Source of the DNA: Xiphydria camelus
Lineage: Eukaryota > Arthropoda > Insecta > Hymenoptera > Xiphydriidae
Assembly: GCA_963678675.1 (NCBI GenBank)
Contig: OY783198.1
Coordinates: forward strand, 13,030,580 to 13,094,579
Length of the DNA stretch: 64,000 bases
Direction of reading: 5' to 3'
Shown: in pieces, positions 50,501-60,388 of the stretch
How the letters are laid out: each line of letters opens with the position of its first letter
Position numbering within the stretch: the stretch's first letter is position 1
Translations under genes and position numbers: made by a program
The notes under the pieces: generated by a model
Database searches by the model: none
Told to the model about the DNA's origin: nothing
The model's input: the letters and a program-made list of their open reading frames with translations, nothing else

Positions 50501-52781
50501 GTACTCCCGCACCAATGCGGGCCGGATCTGGCCGCCTTCGGGTGGCCGAGGCACCCTGTCGAGGGGGTGGGGGAACTAAAGGGGGAGCCCGTCCGGGCGC
50601 CCGGGGACCATCGACGAAACCACCACCATGATCGTGTAGCAAGGGACTTACCGGACGCTGAAACGGTGCAGTCCGGCCGCGGCGCGATGAATTGAATCCG
50701 CGATGCCCCCCTGCCTCAGTCCTACCTCGAGTGTCGCGCGGTGGCGCGTCGGGTCGGCGCTCCAGGCCAGCTGGGGCCGATGTCGACGCCGCGATGGTCG
50801 GCGTCGTCTGCGTGGCGGTCGTTGCCGTCCTCGCCGTCCTCGTGGCAGCTGCTGATGTTGTTGCTGCTGCCGCTGCTGCTGCTGGTGGTGTTGCTGCTGC
50901 AGCTGTCCGGGGTGAGTCCTCGGTGCGGCCCTCGGGTGTTGATCGGGCCGCTGGTGGTGGTGAGGGCGGTGGCCTCGCAGCCGCCTCCGCCCGGACTCTC
51001 CTCCGGATCTCCTCTTCTTCGTCGTCCGGGACCTCCCGACTTCCCGCGTGGTACTCGACGACCCCTGCGAGATACTCACGGGTCGCCGAGTATCTTCGTC
51101 TTACCGCCTCCAGTTCTGGTGTGTGCGGTAAGACCTCCACCTCCGGGGGAGCAGGCGTGAGAGGAAAGGAGGTGTTCCGCCAGAACACCTCGTCGTCGCT
51201 CGACGACGACGACGACGATCCGCTAGATATTATAACGGATCGCCTGGGACGACCAGATCTTAAGACCCTTGGTCGTCCCGCGACGGAGAGGGTGACAGCT
51301 CCGTCGCTGAGGCGTCTGGCGGGGATCTCTCTCACCTCCTCCTCGCTCCCGGCACCCGCATCTGGTGTTACGGCGGGCGCCTCTTCCGGTATCTCCTCCT
51401 CTTCCTCCACGATCACGTCCTCCATCCTTGGTGGTGTTCGGGGAGGACTTATCCTCCCGGGATGGACGGCCGTAGAACAGATCGGCCCGCCACATACCGA
51501 GGTGGTAATGGTAGTGGCGGTGATCGTGGCTACCGGACTTGAGGTGGGGATGATAGTCTCACTGGGCGGGGTTGTCGGGGGGTCCAGGAATCCTCCGAGG
51601 GCGACGAAGGGTTGTGCACCCTGTAGCAGCTGTAGGCGCTGGCGGATCTCCTGCCGCTGCTGCTCCAGGGTCGGCACTGTTGATGTCGTAGGCGGTGCCG
51701 TTGCTCCCTCGCTGGCGACGGGGGCGACGACGGGTGTGGGGGGAGTTGCGACGACGTCCGCGAAAGTCGTCCCAGCGGTGACCGGAGGTGATCGCCGGAA
51801 CTGCTGCCTCGGACGTTCGGGAGACCGATCCTCAGTAGCCGCTCGCTGTCTCCTGGCTCTACTCCTCGTGACTCTTGGGGACACAGGCGGGGCGCTGGTC
51901 GCACGTCCACGCCTGGTCGTCACTCCTCGCGTGGTGGTGGTCTGCGAGGGACGGGCGGAAGTCGGCGCAGAGGTGGTCGTTGCACCGCTCCCACTCCGTC
52001 GAGGAGGTGGAGTTGGGCCCCGTCCAGAAGATGTTGATGGACCAGGGCGGGGGGAACTAGATGTCCGCGTTCCCCCGAGCGCGCTCCGCATGGTATCGGC
52101 TCCTCGGATGTTTGGCCTCTGGGTCGACGCTCTTGATGGACCCCCGCTCGAAGATGTAGATGGCGAGGGTCGAAGGGGGACGGTGACTCCCGTCGCCCCG
52201 GCAGTCCGCACAAGATGTTGGGTGGCTGGAACCTGCCGCGTCGGCCCAAAGGTCAGCGTCATCTGGGTCGCTGCTCCTCCCGTCCTCCTTGTGGTAGCGA
52301 TGGAGGCTGCCACGGTGGTGGTCGTCGTGGCCGAGGTCGATGGTGGTGTCCTCGTGGCACCCGTCGTCGTCGCCGTCGCACGTATCGCCGCTCTTACTGT
52401 CCTTAAACCCGCGCTACCCGAGGTAGTCGCGGGGCGAGAGCTCGCGGGGGCGGAGGTATTTTGGCCGGATGTACTGGCTGTCGATTGGGAGGGAGCTGTC
52501 GAACGGGGATGCGATCGCTCGAAATGCGCCTTAACGTCTTTAAGGGCATACCTGCCCTTTCCGACGAAGGAGCACTGCGAGCACGCATACTCAATATATA
52601 GTCCCGCATGAGCCGGCTCATTATTCCTGGCCATAAGGGCCAGGTGCTTAGACAGCTCCGCATTCCCTTTAAAACTCCCCTTGGAGCGGATTAAGCCCGA
52701 ACCGCCGTAGCAGACCGGGCATCGAAATACCTCCGGTAGAGGTACCTCGATCCTCAGAGGAACGCGTGGTGGTGTCGCCAT
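47577..52781 (-). CDS. Utopia-like protein, copy H, open but RT catalytically dead (1734 aa)
   Basis: The frame is fully open from the ATG at 52781, yet the 21-residue shortening against copy G hits the RT core. At about 49540 the sequence goes from YEHSFVL directly to PHSFGSV, which deletes the LDLRNAF segment with the motif A catalytic Asp. At DNA level 71 nt are replaced by an 8-nt filler, a net loss of 63 nt that preserves the frame. YADD, knuckle and endonuclease remain. The protein could still bind or nick DNA but should not reverse-transcribe. Other differences from G are few (DGSAPQ for DGFAPQ, GTQVPAS for GAQVPAS). Confidence 0.9.
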   Translation of the reverse strand: MATPPRVPLRIEVPLPEVFRCPVCYGGSGLIRSKGSFKGNAELSKHLALMARNNEPAHAGLYIEYACSQCSFVGKGRYALKDVKAHFERSHPRSTAPSQSTASTSGQNTSAPASSRPATTSGSAGLRTVRAAIRATATTTGATRTPPSTSATTTTTVAASIATTRRTGGAATQMTLTFGPTRQVPATQHLVRTAGATGVTVPLRPSPSTSSSGGPSRASTQRPNIRGADTMRSALGGTRTSSSPRPGPSTSSGRGPTPPPRRSGSGATTTSAPTSARPSQTTTTRGVTTRRGRATSAPPVSPRVTRSRARRQRAATEDRSPERPRQQFRRSPPVTAGTTFADVVATPPTPVVAPVASEGATAPPTTSTVPTLEQQRQEIRQRLQLLQGAQPFVALGGFLDPPTTPPSETIIPTSSPVATITATTITTSVCGGPICSTAVHPGRISPPRTPPRMEDVIVEEEEEIPEEAPAVTPDAGAGSEEEVREIPARRLSDGAVTLSVAGRPRVLRSGRPRRSVIISSGSSSSSSSDDEVFWRNTSFPLTPAPPEVEVLPHTPELEAVRRRYSATREYLAGVVEYHAGSREVPDDEEEEIRRRVRAEAAARPPPSPPPAARSTPEGRTEDSPRTAAAATPPAAAAAAATTSAAATRTARTATTATQTTPTIAASTSAPAGLERRPDAPPRDTRGRTEAGGHRGFNSSRRGRTAPFQRPVSPLLHDHGGGFVDGPRAPGRAPPLVPPPPRQGASATRRRPDPARIGAGVLGMPRGTGGVGPGRVNAQPTLPDGSAPQPPFSETECVELIEAAEAVASIDELEALARRLATRFQAATPAGPGTSGARNAPRRGGGRPRRRRAAEDMNPERVADRSDQPDPPLPPPMDRVSRATHIQRLYRQDPRRAFREVMQGPTVQCAVPRDRVLHHFEEVYRRREDPEGLVGGWPTEPPLQDDNDALVSPFSQLEVLRRLKNAANTAPGPDGLTYRDLRRVDPGACVLTAVYNACRRLEAIPEGWKTSNTVLVYKKGDQDDLSNWRPLAMGSVLAKLFAAVVADRLTEWATRNGRISPSQKGFLKYEGCYEHSFVLPHSFGSVPHVSIAAALEGTQVPASLRRLVASMYRGATTRVRTADGYTSEVNIQSGVKQGCPLSPIVFNLALEPVLRALASSDAGYDLRGTRLNTLAYADDLALVASDPAGMRLLLSAAERAAQRIGLHFNPAKCATLHMNCRRGRRVLPTVFPLQGEPVRALSDRDEYPHLGTPTGANVSQTPIKALVDIVECLKAIDASLLAPWQKFDAVAKFVLPRMDFGLRGMRMEKGPLGEVDRQLKRLAKGWFHLPQRASAEVVFLPPSMGGGGLLPLADLADALTIAHAFRMLTAEDEVVRAIASSGLRAAVRKRLGREPCMDDVAEYLSGSLEGDFARHGGDVKSLWTSARDAARRQSTKLGVRWTWSDEREELAIVLRATRDRSTIVPPAARSQIVHRMRVALVEYYRGTLLAKRDQGKVHEVSGRARWSNHFLRTGGFTRFADWRFIHRARLNVLPLNGARPWEANDKRCRRCGSALETLPHVLGHCTPHSNAIQRRHDAIVERIVKAQQLPGVVTTNRPVAGVVGELAQLRPDIVIRDDRSRVITILDVTVPFENRLQSWDEARARKYAKYAPLADQLQAQGYRVVVDAFIVGALGSWYWGNEKVLRWLRISSWYASMMRRLIVSDTIRWSRDIYVEHLTGARQYAPLVTETDNDA

Positions 52782-52812
52782 CTCGCAGTGGTCGGAGTGC
52801 GTTGACTGGGAA

Positions 52813-52991
52813 CTTAACCGACGGTTAAGTTAAACTAACTAGGAGAGGGTACTCTAGGGGATTCGCCAGGCGGCGTGACGGTTTCCCGCCACAAACCGAC
52901 TAACTCCTCGCACTAGAGGGGATAAGGAAGATGGCGGCAACTGACGCGCGGGAGTCACTCCTCAGAGTGGCTCGCACGATGACAGCTGTCA
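52813..52991 (-). promoter_or_regulatory. 5' leader block of copy H
   Basis: The inverted repeat is at 52813-52829, the YY1/Pho-like site at 52928-52938 and the E-box palindrome at 52980-52991. It is followed by the GGCTTTAA form of the variable block. Confidence 0.5.
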
Positions 52992-53534
52992 CCACCCGGG
53001 CTTTAAGGTTAGGGACTCCGATGGGCACTTAGCCGCGGGGATCGCTCTTAGGAGCGACGCGCGCAGCAGAGCGCCTGACACCGGGGGAGGTTAGAAAGGA
53101 TGTCAGGTAGGGTTAGGTCGCCTTACAGCAACCGACACTCGGATGCCTTAGAGCAGAGCTCGCTGGCAGGCGAGTGGGGGCTGATGGAAGGGAACCAGGA
53201 AATTCGAAGAGGGTTAAAACCGATTCCTCCCTCGATTACTCCCTCCCGTTACCGGTAAGGAGCTCGATTGAGGAAAGGGAGTTGGACGACTAGGAGGGGG
53301 AAAGAACACTCTACTTACCTCCGACCACTTAACGTTGGGACGGCGACTGCGTCCTCCGGTAGCGCCTCCAAGGGGGTTATCCGCGAACACTCCGCACTCG
53401 CGAACTCTCTGCGCGGCACACAGAGGGACAGCACAAATAACTTAAGACACTGCACGCAGTTAAGGACACTACACACCGCGCGACACTGAACTTAATAAAT
53501 TAACACTTAACACAGAAAAATAAAACTTAAACTA

Positions 53535-53792
53535 ATCGCTTCCCGACCGAGAGCGTAAGACTTTAAAATTCCTCCGGAGAGTGTAAAGGCTCTCAGGAGG
53601 AAAGACTAGAAATAAAACTAAGTCCTAATATAAAATTCAAACGGGTGTAAAGAGCCCGGAATAATTCTAAGTCCTAAAGGTAGTACTGAAAGAATACCGC
53701 GACACCGGTAAAATCGGTCGCGGCAGGGATAAGGTATGGAAAACTGATTTTTGGTAAAGGTGGATGGCCTTGCCGTTCCTCAAACCTTATTA
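53535..53792 (+). pseudogene. Degenerate U2-like snRNA sequence, unit H
   Basis: ATCGCTTC is at 53535. GTAGTACTG is retained. The Sm-site piece is at 53730-53744. One base in the terminal stem differs (A to G), replacing a U-A pair with a U.G wobble, so pairing is kept. The stem ends at 53792. Confidence 0.5.
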
Positions 53793-53822
53793 GAGGGAGG
53801 AATTACAAATTGGAAAGGATAA

Positions 53823-53973
53823 TTGGGCCAGTCCTGGAGGTACTGCAATACCAGGCCAACCCGCGGCAAGGCCGGAGCGAGCTCCCGTCACCTCACCCAC
53901 CTCCAAAAATCAGTTTAATATACTGGATTCCCAATGGGAATCGTATCAGATATTAAGCTGATAAGAACAGATA
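53823..53973 (-). ncRNA. U2: U2 snRNA gene, 3' half, interrupted by copy I
   Basis: The same 151 nt, joined to copy I through three T after GGCG. Confidence 0.93.
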
Positions 53974-54018
53974 AAACGCCATTTATTGAAAATATAAAAT
54001 TAACAATAAAAATGTGTT

Positions 54019-54142
54019 CCCCCAGAGGAACAATGCTCCCCCGGGGGTAATATAAATGGCGCAGGCGCCACACAAGACAAATACAAAATAAAATATACGT
54101 ACAGATACAAATATAAGGGGGGCGGCTAATTACCCACCCCCC
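54019..54142 (-). other. 3' UTR structured segment, copy I
   Basis: Hairpin 1 (54019-54047) carries a C-to-T change that turns one G-C pair into a G.U wobble, so the stem is kept. Hairpin 2 is at 54117-54142. Confidence 0.6.
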
Positions 54143-54928
54143 ACTATTGGGGGCCCGTCCTTATAAGATATAGATTTATTAACGCTGACGGGCCCTTACA
54201 ATATTGTACTGATGATCCCCCGCCGCTTTTTACTGCAGACGGGGGATGTGACGCCATATCTGCGGGACAGGGACAGGACGACACCAACAGAAATTCAGCG
54301 GCACCCCGTGACCAGCCATCCCCCGACCCATCTTTCAATGGACCGAGGCCGGCCGGCCAAGGGGTACCAGCTCCACCGTACAGCGAAGACAAACAGGACA
54401 ACACAGGGACCACACGAGACGACACACCGTACGGTGGGCAACACATAACTTAATCATTAAATTAACTAGGTAGGTATTAAAGCGATGGTAAGTTAAATTA
54501 ACTAGGTAGATTTATAGCAATAATAATAATAAATAAATAGGTTCATAACAATAATAATAATAAAATCCTAATATAATCCGTAGCGGCAAAAGCCAAGTAT
54601 GTATAGTACCGTAAATAGTTATATGACCAGATGGATAATTTAACTTACCATAATAATGGCGATTAATGAGGCAGGATGGGTGGCCCAATCATATAAAATA
54701 TAACATAAATAATAAGAAACTGAGTGAATAGCACATAGGTTAATAGCGATTAAAATTGTATTTTAGGTAACCGGCGTGACAGGTAATGGTGATGAATGAC
54801 ATGGCTTGAATGGATGGGTGATAGTATATACAATAGGCGAGAAGATGATATGAAGATGAAGAAGAAAAGCCGGTACCTAACATCACAAGAGCCACCTCAT
54901 CCACTGACCAAGGCAGGAGGGAAAAATA

Positions 54929-57900
54929 TTAAACATTATTTTCGGGCTCAAGCGGTGCATACTGCCTAGCGCCGGTGAGATGTTCCACGTATATATCGCG
55001 GGACCATCGGATCGTGTCCGAGACAATGAGTCGGCGCATCATCGACGCATACCACGAAGATATTCGTAGCCATCTCAACACTTTCTCATTGCCCCAGTAC
55101 CACGACCCGAGGGCACCCACGATAAAGGCATCAACCACAACTCGGTACCCTTGCGCCTGCAGCTGGTCCGCCAGGGGCGCGTACTTGGCGTATTTCCGCG
55201 CTCTGGCCTCATCCCAAGACTGCAGACGGTTCTCAAAGGGCACCGTCACGTCCAAGATGGTGATGACACGTGACCGGTCGTCCCGGATAACTATATCCGG
55301 CCGAAGTTGTGCCAACTCCCCAACCACCCCTGCCACAGGGCGGTTCGTGGTCACGACGCCAGGCAGTTGCTGCGCTTTTACGATCCGATCGACAATCGCA
55401 TCGTGCCGGCGCTGAATCGCGTTGGAGTGAGGGGTGCAATGTCCGAGCACATGGGGTAGTGTCTCGAGGGCGCTCCCGCACCGCCGGCATCGTTTATCGT
55501 TCGCCTCCCAAGGCCTAGCTCCGTTCAGAGGCAAGACATTGAGACGCGCTCGATGAATGAAACGCCAGTCGGCAAAACGCGTAAAGCCGCCAGTCCGGAG
55601 GAAATGGTTAGACCACTTCGCCCGTCCTGACACCTCGTGGACCTTACCCTGGTCCCGCTTCGCTAGCAAGGTTCCGCGGTAGTACTCGACCAGTGCAACC
55701 CTCATCCGGTGCACTATTTGCGAGCGTGCGGCTGGTGGTACGATGGTCGATCGGTCACGAGTCGCTCGCAACACGATCGCCAGCTCCTCACGTTCGTCAG
55801 ACCACGTCCAACGCACGCCGAGCTTCGTTGACTGCCTCCGGGCGGCGTCACGTGCCGAGGTCCAGAGGGACTTAACGTCCCCCCCGTGCCTGGCGAAATC
55901 CCCCTCCAGCGAACCGGAAAGGTATTCCGCCACGTCATCCATGCACGGCTCTCGGCCGAGCCGCTTCCTGACCGCCGCCCTCAACCCGCTACTCGCGATT
56001 GTTCTCACCACCTCATCCTCCGCCGTCAGCATTCTGAAGGCGTGTGCGATGGTGAGCGCATCCGCGAGATCAGCTAGCGGAAGTAGCCCTCCTCCCCCCA
56101 TAGATGGAGGTAAGAAGACCACCTCCGCGCTCGCGCGCTGAGGGAGATGGAACCAGCCTTTCGCCAGTCTTTTCAGTTGGCGGTCGACTTCACCGAGTGG
56201 CCCCTTCTCCATCCTCATTCCCCTTAGGCCGAAGTCCATCCGCGGCAGCACAAACTTGGCTACCGCGTCGAACTTCTGCCAAGGGGCGAGCAACGAGGCA
56301 TCGATCGCCTTGAGGCATTCAACGATGTCAACGAGCGCCTTTATTGGGGTCTGGCTCACGTTGGCACCGGTGGGTGTACCCAGGTGGGGGTATTCGTCGC
56401 GGTCCGATAACGCGCGAACGGGCTCTCCTTGGAGAGGGAACACAGTCGGCAGCACCCGGCGCCCTCTTCTGCAGTTCATATGCAGAGTGGCACATTTAGC
56501 CGGGTTAAAGTGCAGGCCAATCCGCTGTGCTGCCCTCTCCGCTGCGGACAGGAGGAGTCGCATCCCGGCGGGGTCGCTGGCAACCAGCGCAAGGTCGTCC
56601 GCGTACGCCAGAGTATTCAATCTCGTCCCGCGTAAATCGTACCACGCGTCCGAGGACGCGAGGGCACGAAGTACGGGCTCGAGAGCGAGGTTGAACACTA
56701 TGGGGCTCAATGGACAACCTTGTTTTACGCCCGACTGGATGTTCACCTCCGAGGTATAACCATCCGCAGTCCTCACCCTAGTAGTGGCCCCTCGGTACAT
56801 GCTCGCCACCAAACGGCGGAGAGATGCAGGCACCTGGGCTCCTTCCAGCGCGGCTGCGATGGAGACGTGGGGGACCGAACCGAAAGCATTTCGGAGGTCC
56901 AACCACGCCACCACCACCTCCTTTCCAGTCCGACGTGCGTCCTGAATGGCCTCCTGAAGCACGAAGGAGTGCTCGTAGCATCCCTCGTACTTCAGGAAGC
57001 CCTTCTGTGAAGGACTGATGCGGCCGTTGCGCGTCGCCCATACGGTGAGACGATCGGCCACGACGGCGGCGAACAGCTTGGCGAGAACCGAACCCATCGC
57101 GAGCGGGCGCCAATTACTCAGATCGTCCTGATCCCCTTTCTTGTACACCAAGACGGTGTTGGAAGTCTTCCAACCCTCAGGGATCGCTTCCAGCCTGCGG
57201 CAGGCGTTGTACACCGCAGTCAGGACACACGCACCGGGGTCAACCCTTCGCAAGTCGCGATAGGTAAGACCGTCGGGTCCAGGCGCGGTATTAGCCGCGT
57301 TCTTGAGCCGACGGAGTACCTCCAGCTGACTGAAGGGTGACACCAGCGCGTCGTTATCGTCCTGCAAAGGGGGCTCAGTCGGCCAGCCCCCGACAAGACC
57401 TTCCGGGTCCTCACGCCGGCGATACACTTCCTCGAAGTGATGAAGAACCCTATCGCGTGGCACAGCACACTGAATGGTAGGGCCCTGCATCACCTCGCGA
57501 AATGCACGCCGGGGGTCTTGTCTATACAGACGCTGGATGTGAGTCGCACGACTCACGCGATCCATGGGGGGAGGAAGCGGGGGATCAGGCTGATCCGAAT
57601 GATCAGCCACTCGCTCCGGGTTCGTATCCTCGGCTGCCCGCCTCCGGCGCGGCCGACCGCCCCCACGCCGGGGAGCATTTCGCGCACCGGAGGCGCCGGG
57701 CCCAGCAGGAGTCGCAGCCTGAAAACGCGTGGCAAGTCGCCTTGCCAGCGCTTCCAACTCGTCTATTGACGAGACAGCCTCAGCCGCTTCGATGAGCTCA
57801 ACGCACTCAGTCTCGCTAAAAGGAGGCTGAGGCGCAGAGCCATCTGGCAGCGTTGGCTGGGCGTTGACCCTACCAGGCCCGACACCCCCGACGCCGCGCG

Positions 57901-60178
57901 GCACGCCCAGTCCTCCCGCACCACTGCGGGCCGGATCTGGCCGCCTTCGGGAGGCCGAGACACCCTGTCGAGGGGGTGGGGGAACTAAAGGGTGAGCCCG
58001 CCCGGGCGCCCGGGGACCATCGACGAAACCACCACCATGATCATGCAGCGAGGGACTTACCGGACGCTGAGACAGTGCGGTCCGGTCGCGGCGCGAAGAA
58101 TTGAATCCGCGATGCCCCCCTGCTTCAGTCCTACCTCGTGTGTCACGCGGTGGCGCGTCCGGTCGGCGCTCCAGGCCAGCTGGGGCCGATGTCGACGCCG
58201 CGATGGTCGGCGTCGTCTGCGTGGCGGTCGATGCCGTCCTCGCCGTCCTCGTGGCAGCTGCTGATGTTGTTGCTGCTGCTGCTGGTGGTGTTGCTGCTGC
58301 AGCTGTCCGGGGGGAGTCCTCAATGCGACCCTCTGGTGTTGATCGGGCCGCTGGTTGTGGGGGCGGTGGCCTCGCAGCTGCCTCCGCCCGGACTCTCCTC
58401 CGGATCTCCTCTTCTTCCGCGTCCGGGACCTCCCGACTTCCCGCGTGGTACTCGACGACCCCTGCGAGATACTCACGGGTCGCCGAGTATCTTCGTCTTA
58501 CCGCCTCCAGTTCTGGTGTGTGCGGTAAGACCTCCACCTCCGGGGGAGCAGGCGTGAGAGGAAAAGAGGTGTTCCGCCAGAACACCTCGTCGTCGCTCGA
58601 TGACGACGACGACGATCCGCTCGATATTATTACGGATCGCCTGGGACGACCAGATCTTAAGACCCTTGGTCGTCCCGCGACGGAGAGGGTGACAGCTCCG
58701 TCGCTGAGGCGTCTGGCGGGGATCTCTCTCACCTCCTCCTCCTCGCTCCCGGCACCTGCATCGGGTGTTACTGCAGGCGCCTCGTCCGGTACTTCCTCTT
58801 CCTCCTCTACAATCACGTCCTCGATCCTTGGTGGTGTCCGAGGGGGTGATCTCCTCCCTGGATGGACGGCCGTCGAGCAGATCGGCCCGCCACATACCGA
58901 GGTGGTAATGGTAGTGGCGGTGATTGTGGTTACCGGACTTGAGGTGGGCACTATGATGTCGCTGGGCGGGGTCGTCGGAAGGTCCGGAATCCTTTCGAGG
59001 ACGACGAAGGGCTGCCTTCCCTGTAGCAGCTGTAGCCGTTGGCGGATCTCCTGCCGCTGCTGCTCCAGGGTTGGCACTGTCGTTGTTACCGGCGCTGTTG
59101 CTCCCTCGCTGGCGACGGGGGCGACGACGGGTGTGGGGGGAGTTGCGACGACGTCCGCGAAAGTCGTCCCAGCGGTGACCGGTGGTGACCTCCGGAACTG
59201 CTGCCGCGGGCGCTCTGGAGACCGATCCTCGGTGGCCGCTCTTGTTCTCCTTGCCTTGCTCCTCGTGACTCTTGGGGACACAGGCGGGGCGCTGGTCGCA
59301 CGTCCTCGCCTGGTCGTCACTCCTCGCGTGGTGGTCGTCTGCGAGGGACGGGTGGAAGTCGGCGCAGAGGTGGTCGTTGCACCGCTTCCACTCCGTCGAG
59401 GAGGTGGAGTTGGTCCCCGGCCAGAGGATGTTGATGGACCGGGGCGGGGGGAACTAGATGTCCGCGTTCCCCCGAGCGCGCTCCGCATGGTGTCGGCTCC
59501 TCTGATGTTCGGCCTCTGGGTCGACGCTCTTGATGGACCCCCGCTCGAAGATGTGGATGGCGAGGGTCGAAGGGGGACGGTGACTCCCGTCGCCCCGGCA
59601 GTCCGCACGAGGTGTTGTGTGGCCGGAACCTGCCGCGTCGGCCCAAAGGTCAAAGTCATTTGCGTCGCCGATCCTCCCGTCCTCCTGGTGGTAGAGATGG
59701 AGGCTGCCACGGTGGTGGTCGTCGTGGCCGAGGTCAATGGTGGTGTCCTCGTGGCACCCGTCGTCGTCGCCGTCGCACGTATCGCCGCTCTTACAGTTCT
59801 TAAACCCGCGCTACCCGAGGTAGTCGCGGGTCGAGAGCTCGCGGGGGCGGAGGTATTTATGCCAGATGTACTGGCTGTCGATTGGGTGGGAGCTGTCGAA
59901 CGGGGATGCGATCGCTCGAAATGCGCCTTAACGTCTTTAAGGGCATACCTGCCCTTTCCGACGAAGGAGCACTGCGAGCACGCATATTCAATATATAACC
60001 CCGCATGAGCCGGCTCATTATTCCTGGCCATAAGGGCCAGGTGCTTAGACAGCTCCGCATTCCCTTTAAAACTCCCCTTGGAGCGAATTAAGCCCGACCC
60101 GCCGTAGCAGACCGGGCATCGAAATACCTCCGGTAGAGGTACCTCGATCCTCAGAGGAACGCGTGGTGGTGTCGCCAT
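54929..60178 (-). CDS. Utopia-like RT/endonuclease protein, copy I (1749 aa, intact)
   Basis: The frame is open from the ATG at 60178, and all catalytic and metal-binding residues are present. It is the shortest intact copy, mainly because the Ala tract (AAAATPPAAAATTSAAA region) has fewer residues. A Gly-to-Trp change lies 11 residues before YADD (SSDAWYDLRG), a position that is Gly in the other copies. The C-terminus reads APLEPENNV. Confidence 0.92.
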   Translation of the reverse strand: MATPPRVPLRIEVPLPEVFRCPVCYGGSGLIRSKGSFKGNAELSKHLALMARNNEPAHAGLYIEYACSQCSFVGKGRYALKDVKAHFERSHPRSTAPTQSTASTSGINTSAPASSRPATTSGSAGLRTVRAAIRATATTTGATRTPPLTSATTTTTVAASISTTRRTGGSATQMTLTFGPTRQVPATQHLVRTAGATGVTVPLRPSPSTSSSGGPSRASTQRPNIRGADTMRSALGGTRTSSSPRPGPSTSSGRGPTPPPRRSGSGATTTSAPTSTRPSQTTTTRGVTTRRGRATSAPPVSPRVTRSKARRTRAATEDRSPERPRQQFRRSPPVTAGTTFADVVATPPTPVVAPVASEGATAPVTTTVPTLEQQRQEIRQRLQLLQGRQPFVVLERIPDLPTTPPSDIIVPTSSPVTTITATTITTSVCGGPICSTAVHPGRRSPPRTPPRIEDVIVEEEEEVPDEAPAVTPDAGAGSEEEEVREIPARRLSDGAVTLSVAGRPRVLRSGRPRRSVIISSGSSSSSSSDDEVFWRNTSFPLTPAPPEVEVLPHTPELEAVRRRYSATREYLAGVVEYHAGSREVPDAEEEEIRRRVRAEAAARPPPPQPAARSTPEGRIEDSPRTAAAATPPAAAATTSAAATRTARTASTATQTTPTIAASTSAPAGLERRPDAPPRDTRGRTEAGGHRGFNSSRRDRTALSQRPVSPSLHDHGGGFVDGPRAPGRAHPLVPPPPRQGVSASRRRPDPARSGAGGLGVPRGVGGVGPGRVNAQPTLPDGSAPQPPFSETECVELIEAAEAVSSIDELEALARRLATRFQAATPAGPGASGARNAPRRGGGRPRRRRAAEDTNPERVADHSDQPDPPLPPPMDRVSRATHIQRLYRQDPRRAFREVMQGPTIQCAVPRDRVLHHFEEVYRRREDPEGLVGGWPTEPPLQDDNDALVSPFSQLEVLRRLKNAANTAPGPDGLTYRDLRRVDPGACVLTAVYNACRRLEAIPEGWKTSNTVLVYKKGDQDDLSNWRPLAMGSVLAKLFAAVVADRLTVWATRNGRISPSQKGFLKYEGCYEHSFVLQEAIQDARRTGKEVVVAWLDLRNAFGSVPHVSIAAALEGAQVPASLRRLVASMYRGATTRVRTADGYTSEVNIQSGVKQGCPLSPIVFNLALEPVLRALASSDAWYDLRGTRLNTLAYADDLALVASDPAGMRLLLSAAERAAQRIGLHFNPAKCATLHMNCRRGRRVLPTVFPLQGEPVRALSDRDEYPHLGTPTGANVSQTPIKALVDIVECLKAIDASLLAPWQKFDAVAKFVLPRMDFGLRGMRMEKGPLGEVDRQLKRLAKGWFHLPQRASAEVVFLPPSMGGGGLLPLADLADALTIAHAFRMLTAEDEVVRTIASSGLRAAVRKRLGREPCMDDVAEYLSGSLEGDFARHGGDVKSLWTSARDAARRQSTKLGVRWTWSDEREELAIVLRATRDRSTIVPPAARSQIVHRMRVALVEYYRGTLLAKRDQGKVHEVSGRAKWSNHFLRTGGFTRFADWRFIHRARLNVLPLNGARPWEANDKRCRRCGSALETLPHVLGHCTPHSNAIQRRHDAIVDRIVKAQQLPGVVTTNRPVAGVVGELAQLRPDIVIRDDRSRVITILDVTVPFENRLQSWDEARARKYAKYAPLADQLQAQGYRVVVDAFIVGALGSWYWGNEKVLRWLRISSWYASMMRRLIVSDTIRWSRDIYVEHLTGARQYAPLEPENNV

Positions 60179-60209
60179 CTCGCAGTGGTCGGAGTGTCTT
60201 AACCGGGAA

Positions 60210-60388
60210 CTTAACCGACGGTTAAGCTAATCTAACTAGGAGAGGGTACTCTAGGGGATTCGCCAGGCGGCGTGACGGTTTCCCGCCACAAACCGACTAA
60301 CTCCTCGCACTAGAGGGGATAAGGAAGATGGCGGCAACTGACGCGCGGGAGTCACTCCTCGGAGTGGCTCGCACGATGACAGCTGTCA
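60210..60388 (-). promoter_or_regulatory. 5' leader block of copy I
   Basis: The inverted repeat is at 60210-60226, the YY1/Pho-like site at 60325-60335 and the E-box palindrome at 60377-60388. It is followed by the TGCAAAGA form of the variable block. Confidence 0.5.

Larger units (their letters stand above)
46644..53534 (-). mobile_element. Utopia-like non-LTR retrotransposon, copy H (RT motif A deleted)
   Basis: The 3' UTR is 46644-47576, the coding region 47577-52781 and the leader 52782-53534. From the 3' end to just upstream of the ATG it is almost the same sequence as copy G. The match breaks down in the leader about 100 nt before the ATG, where the haplotype becomes that of copies A and C. 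Confidence 0.88.
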
